This document shows, in pieces, positions 1 to 4,523 of a stretch of 6,050 nt of DNA. The DNA is taken from contig CADBME010000411.1 in assembly GCA_902795715.1 (NCBI GenBank), forward strand, positions 1 to 6,050. Direction: 5' to 3'. Position 1 is the stretch's first letter, and each line of letters opens with the position of its first letter. Under the pieces are notes generated by a model. It had not been told where the DNA came from and ran no database searches. It saw only the letters and a program-made list of their open reading frames with translations. A program made the translations under genes and the position numbers. Origin of the DNA: an uncultured Lachnospiraceae bacterium (GTDB lineage Bacteria; Bacillota_A; Clostridia; Lachnospirales; Lachnospiraceae).

Positions 1-81
1 GCAGATGATTCGGACGGAGCCCTTGCGACGAATGATCTTGCACTTATCGCAGATAGGCTTCACTGATGCTCTAACCTTCAT
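1..81 (-). CDS. rpmJ: 50S ribosomal protein L36 (bL36), N-terminal part
   Basis: This is the first 27 codons of ribosomal protein bL36, a tiny zinc-ribbon protein of the large subunit; the rest lies outside the window (the family is usually about 37 residues). The translation begins [15 protein letters not shown] and ends at RIIC. Cys11, Cys14 and Cys27 match the first three zinc ligands of the C+ (zinc-binding) form; the fourth, normally a His about five residues on, is cut off. The ATG at 79-81 follows a strong GGAAAGGAG ribosome binding site at 91-99. It follows infA in the same direction, the usual order (infA-rpmJ-rpsM), but the 193-bp gap is wider than usual and holds a promoter. Identification is very secure. 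Confidence 0.96.
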   Translation of the reverse strand, partial: MKVRASVKPICDKCKIIRRKGSVRIIC

Positions 82-109
82 CGTTTCTTTCTCCTTTCCA
101 AAACGCTAA

Positions 110-143
110 ATCTTACTATAGCATTTTTCATTGTCAAAAGCAA
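110..143 (-). promoter_or_regulatory. Candidate promoter(s) for rpmJ and downstream ribosomal genes
   Basis: Two overlapping sigma-A type promoters read toward rpmJ. One has -35 TTGCTT (138-143), a 17-bp spacer and an extended -10 TGCTATAGT (TATAGT at 115-120). The other has a perfect -35 TTGACA (132-137), a 16-bp spacer and -10 TAAGAT (110-115). Either would start transcription about 10-25 bases before the rpmJ ribosome binding site. This suggests that rpmJ and the genes after it can be expressed independently of infA. Assigned by eye; which box pair is used is unknown. Confidence 0.6.
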
Positions 144-225
144 GCACAAATAATACAGACTTTCAGAATAATATCCGGGATCTTTTGTGCATTTTCTTTA
201 AACAGAAAAAACATAAAGTCCCGGA
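144..225 (-). other. Interleaved inverted repeats in the infA-rpmJ gap (possible structured spacer RNA)
   Basis: Two 7-bp perfect complementary pairs lie in the 193-bp gap: TCCGGGA (174-180) with TCCCGGA (219-225), and GCACAAA (144-150) with TTTGTGC (184-190). In the minus-strand transcript their order is A-B-A'-B', the topology of an H-type pseudoknot. No T-rich tract follows, so it does not look like a terminator. In AT-rich sequence of this length one or two 7-bp pairs are expected by chance, so a function is speculative. I see no small gene here. Confidence 0.2.
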
Positions 226-274
226 AAAGCTATTATATCTCTTCAGATTACAGGTCCGAGATAAGGAAAAGGTA

Positions 275-493
275 TTATTTATCTCTCCAGATAATTCTGC
301 CCTTGGTCAGATCGTAGGGTGAGAGTTCGATGGTCACTTTATCTCCAGGTAAAATCTTGATAAAGTTCATACGAAGCTTTCCGCTGATGTGTCCGAGTAC
401 CTGATGGCCGTTCTCTAACTCCACCTTGAACATGGCATTGGGCAGCTTCTCCACAACTCTGCCTTCTACTTCAATAACATCTGATTTTGACAT
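275..493 (-). CDS. infA: Translation initiation factor IF-1
   Basis: This 72-residue protein is bacterial IF-1, which binds the A site of the 30S subunit and assists IF-2 and IF-3 in start-site selection. It is a single S1-like OB fold and has the normal family length. The recognisable stretches are [19 protein letters not shown], the [17 protein letters not shown] core with the conserved RMNF segment, and [12 protein letters not shown] near the end. The terminal IIWRDK differs slightly from the more common ITYRYK-like tail. The ATG at 491-493 is only 3 bases after the stop codon of the upstream KOW gene, and its GGGAGG ribosome binding site lies within the last codons of that gene, so the two are very likely translationally coupled. 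Identification is secure. Confidence 0.98.
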   Translation of the reverse strand: MSKSDVIEVEGRVVEKLPNAMFKVELENGHQVLGHISGKLRMNFIKILPGDKVTIELSPYDLTKGRIIWRDK

Positions 494-496
494 AAT

Positions 497-781
497 CTAC
501 CTCCCATTTTCCTTTCTTTTCATCCGGAGCTCATGGACTCTCTCCCGAATCCATCTGTCTTTGCCGCTTTCATCCGGCAGCTTGTCATAGTCTGCTGCCG
601 TACGTTCAGATCGTATCATCTGAACGTGTTTTTTCTTTTTACACTTCGGATTGACCAGGAGTCGTCTCTCTCCGTCACACAATCCGACACGATCTCTGTC
701 CTCACTCACAATCATATAAAGCCGGCCTTTATCATGACCGCAGAGGGACTCGGCAAAATAGCCTGTTTTATATTCTACCAT
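497..781 (-). CDS. KOW-domain RNA-binding protein (L14e-like)
   Basis: This 94-residue protein resembles the small KOW-domain proteins, related to eukaryotic/archaeal ribosomal protein L14e, that clostridia encode just upstream of infA. The N-terminal half (about residues 5-50) fits a KOW/SH3-like barrel: a VEYKTGYFAESLCGHDKG opening with the conserved Gly-rich turn, then LYMIVSEDRDRVGLCDG. After VNPKCKKKK comes a highly basic, probably helical tail ending RVHELRMKRKENGR, consistent with RNA contact. Its exact role is unknown; a ribosome- or translation-associated function is inferred from its position. A GGGAG ribosome binding site precedes the ATG at 779-781, and its stop codon is 3 bases before infA. 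The gene contains a perfect 10-bp inverted repeat, described separately. Confidence 0.85.
   Translation of the reverse strand: MVEYKTGYFAESLCGHDKGRLYMIVSEDRDRVGLCDGERRLLVNPKCKKKKHVQMIRSERTAADYDKLPDESGKDRWIRERVHELRMKRKENGR
602..640 (+). terminator. Terminator-like hairpin on the antisense strand inside the KOW gene
   Basis: A perfect 10-bp stem, ACGTTCAGAT (602-611) with ATCTGAACGT (618-627), encloses a 6-base loop and is followed on the plus strand by GTTTTTTCTTTTT (628-640). This is the full shape of an intrinsic terminator, but it points against the gene that contains it. In the sense direction the same bases encode the Lys-rich stretch and the following HVQMIRSER. It could stop antisense transcription coming from the rpmJ/infA side, or simply reflect Lys codons next to a chance palindrome. 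The stem is only moderately GC-rich. Confidence 0.4.
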
Positions 782-802
782 AAAATCTCCCTGTTACAAG
801 AA

Positions 803-819
803 AAAATATTAAATATTTT
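803..819. repeat. 17-bp AT-only palindrome in front of the KOW-infA unit
   Basis: AAAATATT (803-810) and AATATTTT (812-819) form a perfect inverted repeat around one central base. It lies 22-38 bases upstream of the KOW start codon, at the inferred transcription start of the candidate promoter at 826-854. It could be an operator or a weak 5'-end hairpin, or just chance in AT-rich sequence. Confidence 0.3.
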
Positions 820-825
820 CATATT

Positions 826-854
826 ATTATTTATGCAGGCATAGGAAGACGCAA
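826..854 (-). promoter_or_regulatory. Candidate promoter for the KOW-infA unit
   Basis: Reading on the minus strand, TTGCGT (849-854) and AATAAT (826-831) are separated by 17 bp. The -10 box matches the consensus at five of six positions, the -35 at the first three only. It lies between the adk terminator hairpin and the KOW gene, where a promoter is needed if the terminator works. The surrounding sequence is AT-rich, so neighbouring registers cannot be excluded. Confidence 0.4.
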
Positions 855-919
855 AAATCAAAGGCTTTCACGAACTGTTTCCCTGCAGCAAAACTCCCGC
901 TGATCCCAGATATCGATGC

Positions 920-969
920 CCAGACAGACAATCGCCACAACCGGACAAAAAGGAATCCGGTGTGGCGAT
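920..969 (-). terminator. Probable adk terminator
   Basis: Downstream of the adk stop codon, ATCGCCACA + CCGGA (931-939, 941-945) pairs with TCCGG + TGTGGCGAT (956-969): 14 bp with a single bulged base at 940 and a 10-base loop. On the minus strand the stem is followed by TGTCTGTCTGGG, a poor, interrupted T-tract. The stem is strong, so termination or 3'-end stabilisation is likely, but read-through into the KOW gene is plausible. Confidence 0.6.
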
Positions 970-1010
970 GATCAAAGCTATTTACTTGGCCGGTGTGAAA
1001 CCCTTTCAGA

Positions 1011-1652
1011 TCAGCCCAGCACTTTTGTGATGGCTGCAAATACATCATTGATGTCCTGTGTGCCATCTACCGTCAGAAGAACGCCTTTGGCATTGTAATG
1101 ATCGATCAGTGGCTGAGTCTGTTCATGATATACGTCCAGTCTCTTCTTGACTGTCTCAGGCTTATCATCCTCTCTCAGAATCAGGTTCTGGCCACAGGTG
1201 TCACAGATTCCCTCCACCTTTGTGGGATTGTAAACGATGTGGTAGGTTGCTCCACAGCCTACACAGGCTCTGCGGCCGGACATCCTTGTGATGATATTCT
1301 CATCCGGCACATCCACGTTGATGGCACAGTCAATCTTCTCGTTCTGATTATTGAGAGCATAATCCAGAGCCTCTGCCTGAGGAATGGTTCTGGGGAATCC
1401 GTCCAGGATAAATCCCTTCATGCAGTCTTCTGCTTTGATGCGGTCTACAACCAGGTCTACAACCAGCTCATCAGGAACCAGCTGGCCGGCATCCATATAT
1501 CCCTTTGCTTTCTTGCCAAGCTCAGTATTATTCTTGATATTGGCACGGAAAATATCTCCTGTGGAAATATGCGGAATTCCATACTTCTCTGAAAGCATCT
1601 TGGCCTGTGTTCCTTTTCCTGCACCCGGTGCTCCAAGCATAATGATCTTCAT
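1011..1652 (-). CDS. adk: Adenylate kinase (zinc-lid type)
   Basis: Adenylate kinase catalyses ATP + AMP <=> 2 ADP in the cytoplasm and sets the adenylate balance. The 213-residue protein is of normal length for the long-lid bacterial form. Visible motifs are the P-loop GAPGAGKGT (7-15), the AMP-binding STGDIFR (30-36), the [10 protein letters not shown] segment (80-89), and a lid (about 125-160) with two CxxC pairs, Cys130/133 and Cys150/153, which are the expected structural zinc ligands in Gram-positive enzymes. The ATG at 1650-1652 has a TTGGAGGA ribosome binding site 8 bases upstream. Residues 63-70 (LVVDLVVD) are encoded by a perfect 12-bp tandem repeat (1442-1465). Adk normally sits between secY and map; here its upstream neighbour is cbiZ and there is no map. 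Identification is secure. Confidence 0.98.
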   Translation of the reverse strand: MKIIMLGAPGAGKGTQAKMLSEKYGIPHISTGDIFRANIKNNTELGKKAKGYMDAGQLVPDELVVDLVVDRIKAEDCMKGFILDGFPRTIPQAEALDYALNNQNEKIDCAINVDVPDENIITRMSGRRACVGCGATYHIVYNPTKVEGICDTCGQNLILREDDKPETVKKRLDVYHEQTQPLIDHYNAKGVLLTVDGTQDINDVFAAITKVLG

Positions 1653-1704
1653 AAGTCATGTCCTCCAAAATAATTAAAGTTATTTCAAGATTATCCACAA
1701 ATAT

Positions 1705-1733
1705 ATTGTACAATTTATCGGATACAAATGCAA
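1705..1733 (-). promoter_or_regulatory. adk promoter overlapping the cbiZ 3' end
   Basis: On the minus strand TTGCAT (1728-1733) and TACAAT (1705-1710) are separated by exactly 17 bp, a good sigma-A promoter. The -35 box and most of the spacer lie inside the last codons and stop codon (1715-1717) of cbiZ. The predicted start, near 1698, gives an untranslated leader of about 45 bases. The spacer contains TCGGATAC on the plus strand (1718-1725), a sequence that recurs around the cbiZ promoter. Confidence 0.65.
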
Positions 1734-2893
1734 GCCTGCAATGAGGGCAGGCAGGCCTCAATGATCATCCTCTCCAGATCTTCAATGACTCCGTAGACAA
1801 ACTGTTCTTTATCGCATGTCTCCTGACCGGAATCTTTCTCTCCCTCGCAAGGTTTCATCTTCCCCTTGTATCCAGCCAGCGAGAAGATGCCATGCAGCGC
1901 TTCCAGTGTCTCTTCTTCACATAGTAAGCCCCATTCATACTGATCAAGCAGGTGGGCAATACAGGAAACAAGCCCAAGCATAGGGCCTGAAGATTCAAGA
2001 GCATCCAGACGTTCTGAAAAAAGATGTCTGGGAAGTAGTTCATCAGATTCGTACTCCCTAATCAGCCTCTGGTATATCTGCGCCTCACTGGTTCCGAATC
2101 TCCTTACCCGGCTGATAATCTTGTGCTGACTCTCAGCACACATCCCATTTTGCAGGAACAAGGCTTCTTTAACAGATTGTTTTACTGTTTTACCGATCAG
2201 TTCGCCAAGCTTGCTGAACTTGCCTGCATCGGTTAAAAAAAGGTCTGATTCAGCATTGGCAATGATTATGATACCATCCGTACCGGACCCTGTTGCAATT
2301 CCATGGGAGTTGACACTGGGAGCAAGGAGCTCCTGAAGTGCGGCAGTTTTGGCCTCTGTGGCTGTAACCAGGGCTCTGGCCATGGTTCCCTCATACAGAT
2401 CAGCATCTATATATAGAATGGTATTGATCGTGCCGGGTTTTATGGTCAGGCTTTCCATTCCACTCTGATCCGGTTCCTTCTCTCCCTTCCTTCCGGTCTC
2501 CTCATACCAGACAGCAGGATCTCCGACCCTTCCACCGCTGGCTTCGATTCCTGCCGTTGTGATGGCCGTGACCGACAGGTCTTTGAAAGACTCTGTGATG
2601 ACGGAAGCATTCTCCATCTGGGCGGCAGTTTCCAGTCCGACCGTCGTCGTCTCTGCCAGTCCGATTTCCCGGAGAGTAAGACGCATATGCTCACTGTAGC
2701 TGTCGGCCTTCATCTCAACCTGACACCCGCGACCGTAATTCCCATCATGATTGAGGGCAGCGGTCAGATCCGTCCGATAACCACCATTAAAAGGTGCTGT
2801 ACTTAGCACCTTCCTCTTTCCTGAAAAAGAAACAAGAATACTTCGATCGAACCGATGAACTTCATCCCCACCGGCTAGTGTATAAATCTTCAT
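1715..2893 (-). CDS. cbiZ: Adenosylcobinamide amidohydrolase with C-terminal extension
   Basis: CbiZ cleaves the amide-linked aminopropanol side of adenosylcobinamide (and in some bacteria pseudocobalamin) to give adenosylcobyric acid, so that salvaged corrinoids can be rebuilt. I recognise the family from GKRKVLSTAPFNGGYR (25-40), LNHD (47-50), VGLETAAQMEN (85-95), TTAGIEASGGRVGDPA (112-127), GTINTILYIDADLYEG (154-169), TATEAKTAALQEL (177-189) and ATGSGTDGIIIIA (200-212). The CbiZ core ends near residue 245. Residues 246-392 are a helix-rich extension with several Cys that I cannot assign to a domain. I chose the ATG at 2891-2893 (MKIYTLAGGDEVHRF, like family members), with GGAGGG 10 bases upstream. 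The frame stays open to 2998, but those first codons overlap the promoter. An in-frame ATG 23 codons upstream has poor spacing from any ribosome binding site. No cobalamin transporter genes and no B12 riboswitch are visible. There is no clear terminator before adk. Confidence 0.88.
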   Translation of the reverse strand: MKIYTLAGGDEVHRFDRSILVSFSGKRKVLSTAPFNGGYRTDLTAALNHDGNYGRGCQVEMKADSYSEHMRLTLREIGLAETTTVGLETAAQMENASVITESFKDLSVTAITTAGIEASGGRVGDPAVWYEETGRKGEKEPDQSGMESLTIKPGTINTILYIDADLYEGTMARALVTATEAKTAALQELLAPSVNSHGIATGSGTDGIIIIANAESDLFLTDAGKFSKLGELIGKTVKQSVKEALFLQNGMCAESQHKIISRVRRFGTSEAQIYQRLIREYESDELLPRHLFSERLDALESSGPMLGLVSCIAHLLDQYEWGLLCEEETLEALHGIFSLAGYKGKMKPCEGEKDSGQETCDKEQFVYGVIEDLERMIIEACLPSLQACICIR

Positions 2894-2985
2894 CTTGTTC
2901 TCGCCCTCCACAACACACAGATTATCACACCTTCGAGTTTTCTGAAATTCGGATACCCTCATTCCCTGCTCTTCTGCTGACTTTA

Positions 2986-3014
2986 ATTGTATCATCACCC
3001 GTTATGGACCGCAA
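2986..3014 (-). promoter_or_regulatory. cbiZ promoter
   Basis: On the minus strand TTGCGG (3009-3014) and TACAAT (2986-2991) are separated by exactly 17 bp. Transcription would start near 2979 and leave a leader of about 85 bases before the chosen ATG. The -10 box sits on the first possible start codons of the longer reading frame, which is why that longer start is rejected. Confidence 0.6.
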
Positions 3015-3030
3015 CAGAAACTCCGCCCTT

Positions 3031-3048
3031 CCCGGATGTTTATCCGGG
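3031..3048. repeat. Perfect hairpin/palindrome upstream of the cbiZ promoter
   Basis: CCCGGAT (3031-3037) and ATCCGGG (3042-3048) form a 7-bp GC-rich stem around GTTT. It lies 17 bases upstream of the cbiZ -35 box and about 160 bases upstream of the deoD promoter, within the shared divergent region. No T-tract follows on either strand, so it is not an ordinary terminator. It may be a protein-binding palindrome. Confidence 0.35.
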
Positions 3049-3203
3049 TCAAATAAGGCTTTTGCTATGGTATCCGAATACAAAGGCAAGAGATATGTTA
3101 ATTTTTGACAAAATGTGCTAATTATGCGATAAAGGAAAATCGGAAGAAGGCTTTAAGTGAAAGAATAAACAGTATTTCAACAAGAAATTCAGTTTGAAAA
3201 TCA

Positions 3204-3232
3204 TTTCCTAATACATGAGCATATGATATAAT
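3204..3232 (+). promoter_or_regulatory. deoD promoter with extended -10
   Basis: A perfect -10 TATAAT (3227-3232) is preceded by TGA, giving an extended -10 (TGnTATAAT). The matching -35 position 17 bp upstream is a weak TTTCCT (3204-3209), as is common for extended -10 promoters. Transcription would start near 3239, leaving a leader of about 53 bases. Confidence 0.75.
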
Positions 3233-3241
3233 TTTAGTCAG

Positions 3242-3273
3242 TAAAGTTAATAAAAAGTCTTGTCAGGACTTTA
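3242..3273 (+). other. Small stem-loop in the deoD leader
   Basis: AAAGTC (3254-3259) pairs with GACTTT (3267-3272), extended by a T-G pair, just 6 bases before the GGAGG ribosome binding site. TAAAGT at 3242-3247 can pair with the same downstream arm (ACTTTA, 3268-3273) instead. The stems are short, so any effect on translation is speculative. Confidence 0.25.
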
Positions 3274-3291
3274 TGATTGGAGGAAATATTT

Positions 3292-4017
3292 ATGAAAGTA
3301 TCACCGTCAGCCTGTATTCAGCTGAAAGAAGGCACCCATATCGCCAAGTGTGTTTTAATGCCGGGAGATCCTCTTCGGGCCAAATATATCGCGGAGAATT
3401 ACCTGGAAAATGCTGTTTTATTTAATGATGTGAGAAATATGCTGGGATATACCGGGACTTATCAGGGTAAGGAAGTGTCTGTCATGGGTTCCGGAATGGG
3501 AATTCCTTCCTTGTTGATCTATGCTCACGAACTCTACAATTACTTCGATGTTGACACCATCATCCGGGTGGGAACAGCCGGAGCTCTGCAGGATTCTGTT
3601 TGTGTAAAGGATGTCGTAATTGCGTCCTCAGCTACAACCAATTCCTCATGTATCAACATCTATGATCTGCCGGGCGTTGTCACACCGGATGCGGATAATA
3701 TCCTTCTTAAAACAGCCGCAATTGCTGCTGAGGAGCTTGGAATCAAGGTGGATGTGGGAAGTGTGTTCACTTCAGATTATTTTTATCATCCCAATCCTTC
3801 TTTTAATGTGAAGGCTAAAGCAGCCGGTCATCTGGCAGTAGAGATGGAAACGGCAGGTCTTTACCTGTGTGCCAAGGCTAACCGGAAGAGAGCCCTTTCC
3901 ATTCTGAGTATCTCCGATCACATCATGACGGGAGAGTTCTTATCTCCGGAAGAGATCCGGGAAGGTTTCAGTGATATGATGGAAATCGCTCTGGTCACTG
4001 CGGTATGCAGCCTTTGA
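3292..4017 (+). CDS. deoD: Purine nucleoside phosphorylase, DeoD type
   Basis: This 241-residue protein belongs to the hexameric NP-I purine nucleoside phosphorylases, which split purine (deoxy)nucleosides with phosphate to free base and (deoxy)ribose-1-phosphate for salvage. Family motifs are VLMPGDPLRAKYIAE (21-35, phosphate-binding Gly25 and Arg29), NDVRNMLGYTGTY (45-57), GSGMGIPS (66-73), IIRVGTAGAL (90-99, phosphate-binding Arg92), VEMETAG (183-189, ribose contacts) and SISDHI (206-211) with the catalytic Asp209. Two positions are unusual: the N-terminal His that reaches a neighbour's active site in E. coli DeoD is not seen, and the Arg217 equivalent aligns with Ile222 (Arg223 is next to it). 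The ATG at 3292-3294 is chosen because GGAGG (3279-3283) lies 8 bases before it; an in-frame TTG at 3277 overlaps that site. The gene is monocistronic, with its own promoter and terminator. Confidence 0.92.
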   Translation: MKVSPSACIQLKEGTHIAKCVLMPGDPLRAKYIAENYLENAVLFNDVRNMLGYTGTYQGKEVSVMGSGMGIPSLLIYAHELYNYFDVDTIIRVGTAGALQDSVCVKDVVIASSATTNSSCINIYDLPGVVTPDADNILLKTAAIAAEELGIKVDVGSVFTSDYFYHPNPSFNVKAKAAGHLAVEMETAGLYLCAKANRKRALSILSISDHIMTGEFLSPEEIREGFSDMMEIALVTAVCSL

Positions 4018-4032
4018 AACAAATTATTTGAG

Positions 4033-4079
4033 AAAAAAACGCCGCACTAAGCAGATTTGCTAGTGCGGCGACTTTTTTT
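4033..4079. terminator. Bidirectional intrinsic terminator
   Basis: CGCCGCACTA (4040-4049) pairs perfectly with TAGTGCGGCG (4061-4070). The inside is extended by GCA/TGC around a GATT tetraloop, with one bulged A. TTTTTTT (4073-4079) follows on the plus strand and AAAAAAA (4033-4039) precedes it, giving a T-tract in both directions. It ends deoD (15 bases after its stop codon) and can also stop the convergent oxidoreductase operon. Confidence 0.95.
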
Positions 4080-4155
4080 ATCCTGTCAAAAGAATTATTG
4101 AAAGAATATCTTATATTAATCCTATTAATCCGGCTTCCGGCCATGATCCAGGATC

Positions 4156-4521
4156 CTAAACGGCTGCAATCTCCTTGGATGCAACAATGTCAACGCCTGT
4201 GCCTGCTGCATTGGCTACAATCACATCACCGATGTGAACCGGAGCCTGAACAACAACCGGCTTGATTTCAGCGAGAACGTCAAAGATCTTTCCTTTAGGA
4301 ATATCATCTTTTGTCTTTACGGAAAGAACAGGAAGAACTCCGCCCTGGCAGCGAACGATGGATGTTACCACTCTGGTAGGATTGGTTACTTCCTTAGTAG
4401 CATATTCTTTTCCACGGGGGCAGGTATTACCTTTAACGTCGGTTACTTCTCCGTTCTCTAATGTAACTGTAATCTGGCAGCCAAGAGGGCATCTGATACA
4501 GGTTAAATTTCTCTTTTCCAT
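4156..4521 (-). CDS. DUF1667 protein, small four-cysteine iron-sulfur candidate
   Basis: This 121-residue protein is a DUF1667 family member, commonly encoded next to GlpA-like and FAD oxidoreductases in Firmicutes. Its N-terminus carries C8-x2-C11-x3-C15 (LTCIRCPLGCQ) and then C34 in GNTCPRGKEYA. That spacing resembles the [4Fe-4S] domain at the start of molybdopterin oxidoreductases such as formate dehydrogenase, so a [4Fe-4S] cluster is a reasonable inference. NPTRVVTSIVR (47-57) also fits that comparison. Residues 60-121 are a compact domain without other obvious metal ligands. There is no signal peptide or membrane segment, so it should be cytoplasmic. Its AGGAGG ribosome binding site lies in the last codons of the upstream FAD gene and only 2 bases separate stop and start, implying coupled translation and probably a subunit relationship. 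Biochemical function is not established. Confidence 0.88.
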   Translation of the reverse strand: MEKRNLTCIRCPLGCQITVTLENGEVTDVKGNTCPRGKEYATKEVTNPTRVVTSIVRCQGGVLPVLSVKTKDDIPKGKIFDVLAEIKPVVVQAPVHIGDVIVANAAGTGVDIVASKEIAAV

Positions 4522-4523
4522 AA

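Larger units (their letters stand above)
2947..3079. repeat. 11-bp inverted repeat pair flanking the cbiZ promoter
   Basis: ATTCGGATACC (2947-2957) and its exact reverse complement GGTATCCGAAT (3069-3079) are 111 bp apart and bracket the cbiZ promoter. An 11-bp match is unlikely within a 300-bp region by chance (roughly 1 in 100), though a few are expected over the whole window. One arm is in the cbiZ leader and the other upstream of the start site, so they cannot pair in one transcript from this promoter. A pair of operator sites is the natural guess. Confidence 0.35.

Noticed and set aside
533..844. 103-codon open frame on the plus strand over the KOW gene
   Set aside because: Antisense to a recognised gene, interrupted by the terminator-like hairpin and T-tract, with no family resemblance.
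827..1066. Possible small gene or map remnant in the adk-KOW gap (79 codons, minus)
   Set aside because: It overlaps the adk 3' end and runs through the terminator hairpin; the translation shows no methionine aminopeptidase motif.
1098..1592. 164-codon open frame antisense to adk
   Set aside because: It is a mirror of adk codons with no recognisable domain or start signal.
1734..1752. GCCTGC/GCAGGC hairpin near the cbiZ end as a terminator
   Set aside because: It is within the coding sequence, has only a 6-bp stem and is followed by TTGCATTTG rather than a T-tract; the bases serve as the adk -35 region.
2894..2998. Longer N-terminus for CbiZ, starting at 2998 or at the in-frame ATG near 2962
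   Set aside because: The first ATGs lie in the -10 box of the cbiZ promoter, the second has a purine-rich stretch only one base away, and the family N-terminus matches MKIYTLAGGDEVHRF at 2893, which has GGAGGG upstream.
2894..3291. Cobalamin or purine riboswitch in the divergent region
   Set aside because: I looked for B12-box and purine-aptamer features on both strands and saw none; the cbiZ leader (about 85 bases) is also too short for a cobalamin aptamer.
4114..4131. Tandem TATTAATCC TATTAATCC
   Set aside because: Two copies of a 9-mer in an AT-rich spacer after a terminator; no further copies and no link to any feature.
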